From CAYRPN01 sp964426135 (GTDB taxonomy: Bacteria > Planctomycetota > Phycisphaerae > Phycisphaerales > Phycisphaeraceae): a DNA stretch of 64,000 nt. How positions within the stretch are numbered: position 1 is the first letter of the stretch; each line of letters opens with the position of its first letter. The position numbers and the translations under genes are program-made. This document shows, in pieces, positions 1-7,811 of the stretch. The notes beneath the pieces were generated by a model, which saw nothing but the letters and a program-made list of their open reading frames with translations, made no database searches and was not told where the DNA came from. The stretch is taken from assembly GCA_964426135.1 (NCBI GenBank), contig CAYRPN010000018.1, positions 1 through 64,000 of the forward strand, written 5' to 3'.

Positions 1-25
1 GCGGCATTGAGCCGCTTCAAACCGA

Positions 26-44
26 CCGGAGTCACAGACTCCGG
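26..44. repeat. short perfect hairpin
   Basis: CCGGAGTC-ACA-GACTCCGG is a perfect 8-bp stem with a 3-base loop. It lies about 80 bases beyond the stop of the minus-strand AhpD-like gene. There is no T-run on either side, so it looks more like one of the palindromic repeats of this genome than an intrinsic terminator. Confidence 0.4.
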
Positions 45-124
45 CTCTGTTCAAGGCTCCGACGCGCCCGTTTCAACCATTGTCAAGTACGCAGATGCCG
101 GATGAGCCACTAATGATGCGTGAC

Positions 125-1024
125 TCAGCCGTGGTAGTAGCGTTCGTTGATGATCTTGCCGTCTTTCCACTCGGTGCGGACGACTTGCTCGAGGTTGATG
201 GTCGAGCCATCCTTGACCTTCACGCTCAGCACAGCGTCGTAGAAGCTGACGTTGCCGTTGACCACCACGCTGCCGATCTTGTAAGCCACGAAGCCTGTGA
301 TGCCGACGGTCTCGCGGAACTTGCTCAGCCGATCGATCGCCGCCTGCTTGCCGAAGACCGGCGGATCGTTGCCTTCCTGCGTGACCACATCGTCGGCGAA
401 ATACTTCTCCTGCCCTTGCGTCATCTGGCCGATTTTGAGCATGGCGAGCATTTCCGTCAGCTTCGCATGGACATCAGCATTTGAGGATTCCACCGCCTCG
501 GCCTTGGGGAAGTCGATGTCGGTCTGGGCGACGTGGTTGAAATAGTTGGTGAAAAGATTCAGCGCCACATTGGCGACGACTTCGGCGATGGCGGCGTCAT
601 CGACGCCGGCGGCGCGGACGGCCTGAAGATCCGCGTTCGTCGCACGGCCGCGCTGATCGACCAGCAGCCGGGCGAAGCGTAGGAGTGCCTGCGTCGTGGC
701 GTCACTCGCCGATGCCTGCCGACTGTCGTGGATCTGCTGCGGGCTCAGGCCGTTCATCTTGCCCAGCACCGAGTGGGCGGCCAGGCAGTAATCGCATCCA
801 TTGGCCTCTGCGACGGCCAGAGCGATCTGCTCGCGGACCTTGCCGGAGAGAGCGCCCTTGCTCAGCGCGCCGCTCAGGCCGACATAGCCTTGCAGCACTG
901 CCGGTGAGTTGGCCATGACTCTGGCCATGTTGGGCACCATGCCCAGTCCCTTTTGCAAGGCTGCGAAAATGTCCTTGTTCGTGCCCGTGGCGGTTTCGAC
1001 GTTTTGAATCGGAAGGCGTGCCAT
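125..1024 (-). CDS. AhpD-like carboxymuconolactone decarboxylase domain fused to a SnoaL-like domain
   Basis: Predicted 299-aa soluble protein. Residues 1-150 are a carboxymuconolactone decarboxylase/AhpD-type domain with the redox motif Glu73...Cys77-Asp-Tyr-Cys80-x3-His84, as in peroxidase-linked alkylhydroperoxidases. Residues about 185-299 look like an NTF2/SnoaL-like alpha+beta barrel ending in a KDGKIINERYYHG segment typical of that fold. The reading frame stays open upstream, but the ATG at 1024 has a clear AGGAG site 7 bases before it and starts the conserved domain, so the upstream extension was rejected. It lies downstream of the alpha/beta hydrolase on the same strand, separated by an inverted-repeat element, and both genes face away from a TetR regulator. 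A role in detoxifying a peroxide or electrophile under that repressor is inference. Confidence 0.8.
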   Translation of the reverse strand: MARLPIQNVETATGTNKDIFAALQKGLGMVPNMARVMANSPAVLQGYVGLSGALSKGALSGKVREQIALAVAEANGCDYCLAAHSVLGKMNGLSPQQIHDSRQASASDATTQALLRFARLLVDQRGRATNADLQAVRAAGVDDAAIAEVVANVALNLFTNYFNHVAQTDIDFPKAEAVESSNADVHAKLTEMLAMLKIGQMTQGQEKYFADDVVTQEGNDPPVFGKQAAIDRLSKFRETVGITGFVAYKIGSVVVNGNVSFYDAVLSVKVKDGSTINLEQVVRTEWKDGKIINERYYHG

Positions 1025-1139
1025 GAAAAGCTCCTGATATCGGTGGTGTGTGCGACACCGGCATCCGACGGAACATCCGTCGATGGCGGTCGGTCGCAAA
1101 GCGGATCGTTTGCGTTGTGCAAGTGCGGTCGAGTCGTAT

Positions 1140-1262
1140 CCGAACTCCCCTCCCTTCCAGGGAGGGGCAGGGGGAGGGTCGGGCAAACAGCCTGATTGGA
1201 GGCACCATCACGCAGTGCGCCCGACCCTCCCCTAACCCCTCCCTAAGAGGGAGGGGAATCGG
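1140..1262. repeat. REPIN-like doublet, CTCCCCTCCCT family, copy 1
   Basis: About 120 bases with terminal inverted repeats: the left end has CTCCCCTCCCTTCCAGGGAG and the right end CCTCCCTAAGAGGGAGGGG, with inner arms GGGTCGGGCAAAC and GTGCGCCCGACCC. A near-identical copy in the opposite orientation lies at 38455-38578, including the inner words CAAACAGCCTGATT and GCAGTGCGCCCGACC, so this is one defined element and not random low complexity. Confidence 0.75.
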
Positions 1263-1268
1263 CGGCGA

Positions 1269-2336
1269 TCACTTGCCCGCCTTCTCCTGCATGAAGGCTC
1301 GAATCTTGCCGGCAATCACATCGCCCTGTTCCTCCAGGGCAAAGTGGCCCGTGTCCAGCAGATTGAAGTCGAGGTTCTTCAGATCGCGCTTGTACGGCTC
1401 CGCGCCCTCGGCGGGAAAGATGAAGTCGTTCTTGCCCCACACGATCAACGCCGGCGGCTGATGCTTGCGGAAATATTCCTGCCACTTCGGATAGAGCGGC
1501 GGATTGGTGGAGTAGCTCATGAAGAGCTGAATCTGAATGTCCTTGTTGCCCGGCCGATCCAGGCCCGCCTGATCGAGCGTCCAGGTGTCGGGGCTGATGG
1601 CGGTCTCATCCTTGACGCCGTGGGTCCACTGCCACTTGGTCGCGCCGACTTCGAGGAACTGCGCCAAGGCGGCGCGGTTGGGGGCGGACTGTTCTTTCCA
1701 GTAGGCCTTGAACGGAATCCAAAAATCGCGCAGGCCTTCGTCGTAGGCGTTGCCGTTCTGAATGATCAGGCCGGTGATTCGCTGCGGGTGGGCGCTGGCG
1801 ATGCGGAAGCCGACGGGAGCGCCGTAGTCCTGGACATAGAGTGCGAACTTCGTCGCGCCGACTGCCTCGGTGAACTTGTCGACCACCTTCGCCAGATTGT
1901 CGAAGCTGTAGTCGAAGTCCTTCACGCTGGGTGCCGAGCTGTGACCGTAGCCCGGATAGTCGGGGGCCAGGACGCGGTACTTGTCGGCGAGTGCGGGGAT
2001 GAGGTTGCGGAACATGTGCGAGGAGGTGGGGAAGCCGTGGAGCAGCAGAATGGTCGGGGCATCCTTGGGGCCGGCCTCTCGGTAGAAGATGTCCAAGCCA
2101 TCGATCTTGACGGTGCGGTGGTGGACGATCGGCGTGTTGCGGCCGGTGCCAGCAGTTGCACCGGCGTTCGAATTGACCTCGGCGGCGCGGCTGCGCTCCG
2201 CCACCCCGCTGAAGCCGGCACTGAGCAGAAGGAAAACGATGAGAGCCGTCACAATGCGGCTGACGGGCCCGCAGTGCCGGAGCCGCGGTTCTGCGAGGTC
2301 GTTGTTGGCAAGTTGCATGGGTGTGATCTTGTGCAT
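1269..2336 (-). CDS. alpha/beta hydrolase, epoxide hydrolase/haloalkane dehalogenase-like, exported or anchored
   Basis: 355-aa alpha/beta-hydrolase. The oxyanion motif His100-Gly-Phe-Pro, a nucleophile elbow Val-Gln-Asp170-Tyr-Gly, an acid Asp304 in WGKNDFIFP and His331 in DTGHFALEE form a complete triad. An Asp nucleophile in a QDYG context is characteristic of epoxide hydrolases and haloalkane dehalogenases rather than Ser esterases. Residues 25-48 are hydrophobic (IVTALIVFLLLSAGFSGV) and suggest a signal or membrane anchor, so it probably acts in the periplasm. The start at 2336 was chosen for the AAGGA site 8-9 bases upstream; an in-frame start at 2387 would overlap the operator. Divergent from the TetR gene, with a perfect 20-bp palindrome in the promoter region, so probably TetR-repressed. 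Substrate unknown. Confidence 0.82.
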   Translation of the reverse strand: MHKITPMQLANNDLAEPRLRHCGPVSRIVTALIVFLLLSAGFSGVAERSRAAEVNSNAGATAGTGRNTPIVHHRTVKIDGLDIFYREAGPKDAPTILLLHGFPTSSHMFRNLIPALADKYRVLAPDYPGYGHSSAPSVKDFDYSFDNLAKVVDKFTEAVGATKFALYVQDYGAPVGFRIASAHPQRITGLIIQNGNAYDEGLRDFWIPFKAYWKEQSAPNRAALAQFLEVGATKWQWTHGVKDETAISPDTWTLDQAGLDRPGNKDIQIQLFMSYSTNPPLYPKWQEYFRKHQPPALIVWGKNDFIFPAEGAEPYKRDLKNLDFNLLDTGHFALEEQGDVIAGKIRAFMQEKAGK

Positions 2337-2388
2337 GCACGGATTCCTTTGAGAGAAGTTGGACGAGCAACTGGATGTCGCACACAAG

Positions 2389-2408
2389 TATACTGACTAG
2401 TCAGTATA
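2389..2408. promoter_or_regulatory. operator O1, perfect 20-bp palindrome
   Basis: TATACTGACTAGTCAGTATA is a perfect 20-bp palindrome 53 bases upstream of the hydrolase start. Its core ATACTG-N5-TCAGT recurs at 2484-2501 with identical spacing. The size and symmetry fit a TetR-family dimer site; assignment to the adjacent regulator is inference. Confidence 0.75.
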
Positions 2409-2483
2409 TGTCAAGGACCGGCTCTGATTTGCTTGATTTAAGACGAGTATCAGCTAGGATTTCGAAGCAGGACGCCTCTATAA

Positions 2484-2501
2484 ATACTGCCCAATCAGTC
2501 T
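2484..2501. promoter_or_regulatory. operator O2, half-degenerate copy of O1
   Basis: ATACTGCCCAATCAGTCT keeps the ATACTG-N5-TCAGT halves of O1 at the same spacing, with 13 of 18 bases alike. It starts 40 bases upstream of the TetR ATG and abuts a TATAAA-like -10 (2479-2484), the expected place for autorepression. Confidence 0.55.
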
Positions 2502-2523
2502 ATTAGACCAACCGAGTCACCCC

Positions 2524-3120
2524 ATGCCAGCAAGCAAACGCGATGAACTGATCGATGCCGCCATGCGGGTTTTCTACCGGCATGGTTTTCACGCCAGCGG
2601 CTTGGAGAGCATTCTGGAAGAGGGTGGCATCAGCCGAATGACGCTTTACAACCACTTCAAATCGAAGGACGAGCTGATCTTGGCCGCTCTGCGCCGTCGC
2701 GACGAGATTTTCCGCAATCGAATGATGAAATTCGTCGAAGCCAGTGCCGCCGCACCTGGCGATCGGCTGCTGGCGGTGTTCGACTTCCACGAGCAGTGGT
2801 TCACCGGCAAGGATTTCTGCGGCTGCATGTTCATCAACGCCGCCGCCGAATTCGCCGACCCCAGATCGGCGGTGCGCGAATTGGCCGCCGAGCATAAGCG
2901 GGCAATTCTTCGGTATCTGATCGAACTCTGCCGCCAGGGTGGATTTGAAAATCCGCCGCACATCGCCCAGCAACTCAACCTCCTGATCGAAGGTGCCATC
3001 GTCACCGCGCAGGTCGTCGGCCAGGTTCAAGACGGCGGCGCAGATCCGGGAGCGCCGGCCAAACTTGCAAGGGACATGGCGCGGCGAATCATGGCGGAGT
3101 GGAGCCTTGCTCGAAGATGA
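2524..3120 (+). CDS. TetR/AcrR-family transcriptional regulator
   Basis: 198 aa. The N-terminal 60 residues are a standard TetR helix-turn-helix: KRDELIDAAMRVFYRHGF, then GISRMTLYNHFKSKDELI as the recognition helix and signature. The remaining helical domain carries GKDFCGCMFINAAAEF, a segment seen in the TetR_C subgroup that often controls detoxification genes. It is transcribed away from the alpha/beta hydrolase and AhpD-like genes; the 187-base gap between hydrolase and regulator contains the two matching palindromes O1 and O2. Local autoregulation plus control of the hydrolase is the simplest reading. The ligand cannot be inferred. Confidence 0.9.
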   Translation: MPASKRDELIDAAMRVFYRHGFHASGLESILEEGGISRMTLYNHFKSKDELILAALRRRDEIFRNRMMKFVEASAAAPGDRLLAVFDFHEQWFTGKDFCGCMFINAAAEFADPRSAVRELAAEHKRAILRYLIELCRQGGFENPPHIAQQLNLLIEGAIVTAQVVGQVQDGGADPGAPAKLARDMARRIMAEWSLARR

Positions 3121-3124
3121 ATGA

Positions 3125-3255
3125 CCGCGCCGGGTTCACGATCAGCCGCACCGTGCCGTGCCCGGCAGCCCCAGCATCCGCGTCGCGGTGAAACGCATCG
3201 CATCGATGAAGCTGACGCGCCGCACGCGGGCCATTTCACGAGAAATCTCAGCCAT
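3125..3255 (-). pseudogene. C-terminal remnant of an IS4-like transposase
   Basis: Reading the minus strand from 3255 gives MAEISREMARVRRVSFIDAM..., then after a frame break LIVNPARS. The pair R-x-SFIDA-[ML]-R and LIVNP resembles, from memory, the end of planctomycete IS4-type DDE transposases. The rest of the gene is absent and the frame is broken by a stop near 3160. An N-terminal remnant of a similar transposase lies at 40283-40738. A domain search of the conceptual translation would settle it. Confidence 0.4.
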
Positions 3256-3257
3256 CC

Positions 3258-3536
3258 GTGGCCTCCTGGGTGTGGTGTCGCGAAGCAACACCAGCATCGC
3301 AGGAGGTCGAACTTTGCGCAAGTCAATCTAAGTTGTTTGTTGTCGCGGAGCTAGGGCTTAACCGAAGGGCATTCCAGAATGACCCCTTTTCTCCCTCCAT
3401 TGTCGGCAACGAAGATTGGGAACACTATTGGTCCGTCTGGGAATCAATCAAGACGGAACTGCGTGAAGCGCAACAGGTGGCCGACGCGTTGAAGATGCGC
3501 GTCAAAGCGGAACTTGAAAAGCAAAAGGAGCGGTGA
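3258..3536 (+). other. unrecognised short open frame, probably a gene fragment
   Basis: A 92-codon open frame with only a weak GTG start and no ribosome-binding site. Its second half (FSPSIVGNEDWEHYWSVWES, then an amphipathic Lys/Glu-rich helix) reads like real protein, while the first 30 codons overlap the transposase remnant on the other strand. I do not recognise it. It may be the tail of a gene whose 5' part was lost when the transposon decayed. Confidence 0.2.
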
Positions 3537-3597
3537 ATTGCCGGACAAATCCATGGTGCACGCGCGACGAAAGGTTTCGCGCCAATCGCACTTCACT

Positions 3598-4059
3598 TCA
3601 CCGCACCTCCGCCATCATCTCCACCTCCACCGTCGCGCCCAGCGGCAGGGTGTTGACGCCCACGGCGGCGCGGGCGTGGCGGCCCGGTTCGCCGAGGAGT
3701 TCGCCGATCAGTTCGCTGGCGCCGTTGGCGACCTTGGGCTGGTCGGTGAAGGCGTCGTCGCTGGCGACGAAGACGCCCAGGCGGACGATGCGCACGAGGC
3801 GGGACCAGTCGCCGGCGATCTGGTCGCCGACGACCGCCAGGGCGTTGAGAGCGCACTGCCGGGCGGCGTGCTGAGCGGCTTCGAGCGAGACCTTCGACGG
3901 CACGGGGCCGGTCGCCAGGAGCTTGCCGTCCTTGAAGGGGAGCTGTCCGCTGATGACGACGAGGTTGCCGGTGCGGACGGCTGGGACATAGACGGCGACG
4001 GGTTTGGGAGCGGCGGGCAGTTCCAGGCCGAGCGATTTCAGTTTGGCGATGAGGTCCAT
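3598..4059 (-). CDS. RidA/YjgF-family protein
   Basis: 153 aa, the usual length of the YjgF/YER057c/UK114 family (COG0251 subgroup starting LKxLGxELPxxPKPVAxYVPAVRTGN). The trimer-interface Arg that binds the imine or carboxylate substrate is kept as Arg130 in GRHARAAVGVNTLPLG. RidA proteins hydrolyse reactive enamines/imines from PLP enzymes in the cytosol; for this subgroup the substrate is less certain. The ATG at 4059 matches family starts; an upstream in-frame ATG at 4149 would add 30 Arg/Pro-rich residues without similarity. It follows the large cytochrome/WD40 gene by about 100 bases on the same strand, possibly in one transcript. A GCGCGAAA/TTTCGTCGCGC hairpin lies just beyond its stop. 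Confidence 0.85.
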   Translation of the reverse strand: MDLIAKLKSLGLELPAAPKPVAVYVPAVRTGNLVVISGQLPFKDGKLLATGPVPSKVSLEAAQHAARQCALNALAVVGDQIAGDWSRLVRIVRLGVFVASDDAFTDQPKVANGASELIGELLGEPGRHARAAVGVNTLPLGATVEVEMMAEVR

Positions 4060-4162
4060 GCCGGCATGATCGCGGGGGCGGGTGAATGGGGCAACTGGGC
4101 GGGGCCCCCGCCCGGCGCGCTGCCGATCGGCGCAGACGCAACCTTCCACGCGATGGCCACGC

Positions 4163-7100
4163 TCACTTCGCCGCCGTCTTCTCCGCCGCCGGCACTTCGA
4201 ACTTCGCGATCTCCGCGCCGCTGACGCCGTTCCACACGTGGACGATGCTGGCCTGTCCGCCGGCGACGACGATTTTGCCGTCGGGCGTGGCGGCTGCGCA
4301 GTAGATGGCGTCGGTGGTGCCGGTGTAGGTGCGGACGCTGCCGCCGTTTTCCTTGATCTGCTTCACCTGTCCGTCGCCGGCACAGACCACGGCGCTGTCG
4401 CCGACGCCGATGAAGCGGATGGCGGTGACTTCCTTGGGCGAGCCGTCGGTGGTTTTTTTCTGGCCGCCGGCGACGAAGTCCCAGGTCTTCAGTTTGCCGT
4501 CGGCGCCGGCGCTCATGAGCGTGCGGCCGTCCGCCATCCAGCTCACGCCCAACACGTGATGCGTGTGGCCTTCGAAGGACATGACGAATTTTCCGTCGGC
4601 GACGGTCCAGGTCTTGACGAATTTGTCGGCGGCGCAGGTGGCGAGGTGTTTGTCGTCGTAGGAGAACTCCAGGCCGAAGACGGTGTCGCTGTGCGGGTCT
4701 TTCAGTTCGCGGATCAGCGCGCCGTCGGCGGGGTTCCAGATTTTCACTTCGCCGCTGCGCGACGGGTTGCCGCCGCCGGTGGCGAGCATTTTTCCATCGG
4801 TGCTGAAGGCGAGGGAAATGACGCGGTCGACCAGCGGCGAATCGCTTTCGCCTGAGCCGATGAAGCGCTCCAGCGTCCAGTCCCCGCCGCTGCCCCATGC
4901 GATCGCCTTCTGATCGGCGGAGCCTGACACGATCGTGCCATTAGGCAGCATGGCGACGGCGAACACGGCGCCGCCGTGGCCCTTGACGACATCGATGGCG
5001 GCGCCGTCGTCGGCGCTCCACGTCTGCACCACGCCGGCCTCGTCGCCGGTGACGATGGTCTTGCCGTCGGCGGAGAACGCGATGGCGACGATGGGCTTGC
5101 CCGGTTCCGTCGCGGCCTTCTTCGCGGCGGCGGAATCCTCCGCGGCTTTCTTCTGCGCAGCCTCGGCGGCCTTCGCTTCGGCCTGCGCCGCCGCCAGCGC
5201 TTCCTCGGATTTTTTCTGGCTGTTCGTCGCGGCGATCACGGCGTTGGCGCTGCTGTCCTTGTTGCGCTGCGCCGCTTCGAAGGCGTTCTTCGCGTCCGTG
5301 TATGGCTTCTCCTGCGCCTTCACCGCGGTGTCGGCGGTGTTCTTCTTGTTCGTCAGGTCGGTGACCAGCTTGTCCGCGTCCGCCTTGGCTTTTTCGGCGG
5401 CGGCGCGCTTGGCGTCGATGTCGGTGAATGCCTTGGCCGCGGCGGCCTTGGCGGCGGCCAGCGGCTCGAGCGCCTTGGCGGCTGCCGCCGCGTCGTCCTG
5501 CGCTTTCTTCAGCGCCGCCTGCCGCTTGGCCTGTTCGTCCTGCGCCGCCTTCAATGCGTCGGCGGCGGCTTTGTCCTTGGCGTCTTTGTCGGCGGCCTTC
5601 TTCGCCGCGGCGACCTTGTCGTCCTGCGATTTCACTTTCGCATCCGCGGCCTTTACCGCTTCGTCAGCCGTCGCTTTCGCCTTCTCCGCGGCCTTGGCGG
5701 CGGTGTCGGCTTCGGTCATCTTCGCCTGCGCCGCCTTCGCTTCCGCTTTCAACGGCTCCAGCGCGGCGGCGGCCGCCTTCTGATCCTCCGTCGCCTTGGC
5801 GAGCAGCGGCGTCACTTCCGCCAGCGGCTTGTCCGCCGCGTCCTTGGCCGCCTGTGCCTTCTTGAAAGCATCGTCCTTCACCTTCAACTCGTCTTCCGCT
5901 TTCTTCGCGGTTTCCTTGCTCTTGTTCACCGCTTCGCCTTCGCTCTTCTTGCGGGCTTCGGTGTCGGTGATCAGCTTCTTGTAGTACGCCACGTGCTGGT
6001 CCTGCAGCGCGGCGATGCGGGCTTTCTCCTCGACCAGGAAGGTGCCTTGCGGGCTGCCTTTCAGTTCGCCGGCGGCGCTGCCGCTGTCGGCTTTCCAGAG
6101 CTTGGCGCCGCCAGCGCCGCAGGAGGCGAAGCGCGTGCCATCGGGCCGCACCGCCACGCCGGTGACCGGTCCGCCGTGCGCGATGCTCTTGATCGCCTTG
6201 CCTTTTTCGCCGTCGATATGGGCGAGGTTGCCGTCCTGGCTTCCGGTGAGGAACTGCGTGTCGGCGGCGGGCACGGTCGCCATCGCGGTGACGGGGCCTT
6301 TGTGCTGCGCGATTTCGAAGAGAGCTTTCGCGGGGGCGGCCGGCAGTTTCGCGTCGGCGGCGTTCCAGATGCGCACCTGGCCGTCGTTATGGCCCGTGGC
6401 GATTTTCGCGTCCTTCGCCAGCCAGGTCACCGCGGAAACTTCGCCCGGCGTGTCGAGCTGCGCCGCCTGCTTGCCGTCGGCGATGGTCCAGACGCGCACG
6501 CTCTTGTCGGCTGAGCCGGTGAGCAGCTTCGTGCTGTCGGCTGAGAATTTCAGATCCGTCACCGCGCCGCCGTGCCCGGCGAGATCCTTGGCGGGCTTGC
6601 CGTCGGCGGCGTTCCAGAGCTTGACGGTGTTGCCCGGGGCGACGGTGGCGATCCACTTGCCGTCCGCGCTGGCGGCGAGGTCGGTCACGGGCAGTCCCGC
6701 GCCCATCTCGGCGAGCTTGGCCGCGCCCGGCCGGCGCCAGAGCTTCACCGTGCGATAGCCGCCGGAAGCGAGCAGCATGCCGTCGGGGCTGAACGCCAGC
6801 GACTGCACGAGATCGCGCTCCGCCACGCCCGGCTGTTTCGCGAAGCCGCTCTTGAGCAGGTTCGGATCGGTGAGTCGCGTGACCAGCGTCTTGCTCGGAA
6901 TGTGGTAGATGAAGATCTGGTTGGCACGCGCGGCGGCGAGGAACTGGCCATCCTGCGTGACGGCGATCGCGTAGATCGGATTCAGCCCGGCCGGCAGCGG
7001 TTGCCAGACAATCGGAATCTGCTGGATGACGACCTGGCCCTTGGCGCCCTGGTCGATCCAGAGTTTCAGCAGGCCGAGTTCCTCAGGCTTGAGGTTGGGG

Positions 7101-7480
7101 GCATTGGCCTTGTTGTTCTTCGGCGGCATGATCGGCTTGGCCTGGTGGGCGGCGACTTTCAGGAGCAGGCTCTCGCCGCTCTTGCCCGCCACGACGGCCG
7201 GGCCGCTCTCGCCGCCCTTGAGAATCGTCGCGGGCGTTTCCAGAACCAGGTCGCCCTTGTGATCGGTTGCGTTGTGGCATGCGGTGCAGCTTCGCTTGAG
7301 GATCGGCAGGATTTCCTTCTGAAAGTCCACCGTGTCCGTGCGCTTCAGGTCGGCGATGGGCAGGGCGGCGGATTTCTCCTTGTCCTTCTCGTCGGCGGCC
7401 AGCACCGGCGCCGGCGCGAAGCTCAGAACGAGGGCGGAAACAGCGAGAAGATGGGCCAGCAGGAACCGGTGGTTCAACAT
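4163..7480 (-). CDS. exported c-type cytochrome domain / WD40 / coiled-coil protein
   Basis: 1105 aa. Signal peptide 1-29 (LLAVSALVLSFAPAPVLA). Residues 45-145 form a planctomycete-type cytochrome c domain with one haem motif Cys65-Thr-Ala-Cys68-His69 and a PIMPP loop that could supply the distal Met. WD40-type blades occupy roughly 150-470 (repeats ending VKLWRR, VRVWTI, VRIWNA) and again 800-1095 (VQTWSA, VKTWTV, LKTWDF, VHVWNG), so the propeller is split. Between them, about 480-790, lies a very Ala/Lys-rich heptad region that should be a long coiled coil. Such secreted cytochrome/propeller fusions are common in planctomycetes and have no defined function; a periplasmic scaffold role is plausible. 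Start supported by GGAG 9 bases upstream. Probably leads the transcript that contains the RidA gene. Confidence 0.85.
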   Translation of the reverse strand: MLNHRFLLAHLLAVSALVLSFAPAPVLAADEKDKEKSAALPIADLKRTDTVDFQKEILPILKRSCTACHNATDHKGDLVLETPATILKGGESGPAVVAGKSGESLLLKVAAHQAKPIMPPKNNKANAPNLKPEELGLLKLWIDQGAKGQVVIQQIPIVWQPLPAGLNPIYAIAVTQDGQFLAAARANQIFIYHIPSKTLVTRLTDPNLLKSGFAKQPGVAERDLVQSLAFSPDGMLLASGGYRTVKLWRRPGAAKLAEMGAGLPVTDLAASADGKWIATVAPGNTVKLWNAADGKPAKDLAGHGGAVTDLKFSADSTKLLTGSADKSVRVWTIADGKQAAQLDTPGEVSAVTWLAKDAKIATGHNDGQVRIWNAADAKLPAAPAKALFEIAQHKGPVTAMATVPAADTQFLTGSQDGNLAHIDGEKGKAIKSIAHGGPVTGVAVRPDGTRFASCGAGGAKLWKADSGSAAGELKGSPQGTFLVEEKARIAALQDQHVAYYKKLITDTEARKKSEGEAVNKSKETAKKAEDELKVKDDAFKKAQAAKDAADKPLAEVTPLLAKATEDQKAAAAALEPLKAEAKAAQAKMTEADTAAKAAEKAKATADEAVKAADAKVKSQDDKVAAAKKAADKDAKDKAAADALKAAQDEQAKRQAALKKAQDDAAAAAKALEPLAAAKAAAAKAFTDIDAKRAAAEKAKADADKLVTDLTNKKNTADTAVKAQEKPYTDAKNAFEAAQRNKDSSANAVIAATNSQKKSEEALAAAQAEAKAAEAAQKKAAEDSAAAKKAATEPGKPIVAIAFSADGKTIVTGDEAGVVQTWSADDGAAIDVVKGHGGAVFAVAMLPNGTIVSGSADQKAIAWGSGGDWTLERFIGSGESDSPLVDRVISLAFSTDGKMLATGGGNPSRSGEVKIWNPADGALIRELKDPHSDTVFGLEFSYDDKHLATCAADKFVKTWTVADGKFVMSFEGHTHHVLGVSWMADGRTLMSAGADGKLKTWDFVAGGQKKTTDGSPKEVTAIRFIGVGDSAVVCAGDGQVKQIKENGGSVRTYTGTTDAIYCAAATPDGKIVVAGGQASIVHVWNGVSGAEIAKFEVPAAEKTAAK

Positions 7481-7617
7481 GATGCGTCGCTCCGTCGAGA
7501 GGAGAATGACTTTTCTCCAGCTCGTGAAGTATTGACGCGGCGGGTGTGGGAGTTAGCCAGAAGGGCGATTGGTCGGGGATAAGGAATGTGGGGGAGGGGC
7601 AGTCATGATTTGATCGC

Positions 7618-7792
7618 GGTTAGCGGAAACGCCGCAGGCGTCTGGACGAAGGACTGCGGGCATGCATCGTGCGTCGTGCGGACGGTACCGGGCACAAGCG
7701 CGGTCTGGTTTGCGTTCGCAAGCCACACGAGCCACACGCGAATCGGTGGCGCAGTGATGCTCGTCCAGACGCCTGCGGCGTTTCCGCTAACC
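7618..7792. repeat. REPIN-like doublet, TTAGCGGAAACGCC family
   Basis: Left arm 7618-7648 (GGTTAGCGGAAACGCCGCAG then GCGTCTGGACG) is repeated exactly in reverse complement at 7762-7792. The 113-base spacer has no gene. Three more copies of the same GACGCCTGCGGCGTTTCCGC word are inside the decahaem cytochrome gene at 45967-46104. The rest of the 7481-7811 gap shows nothing else. Confidence 0.8.
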
Positions 7793-7811
7793 GGGTTGCC
7801 GCGTTACCTAT

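Noticed and set aside
4976..6514. Long open frame antisense to the cytochrome/WD40 gene, and similar long antisense frames at 1344-2396, 20914-22980, 44659-47037 and 55652-57226
   Set aside because: They are mirror frames of high-GC genes. They have Arg/Gly/Leu/Val-biased composition and no family motifs, while the opposite strand has clear domains.
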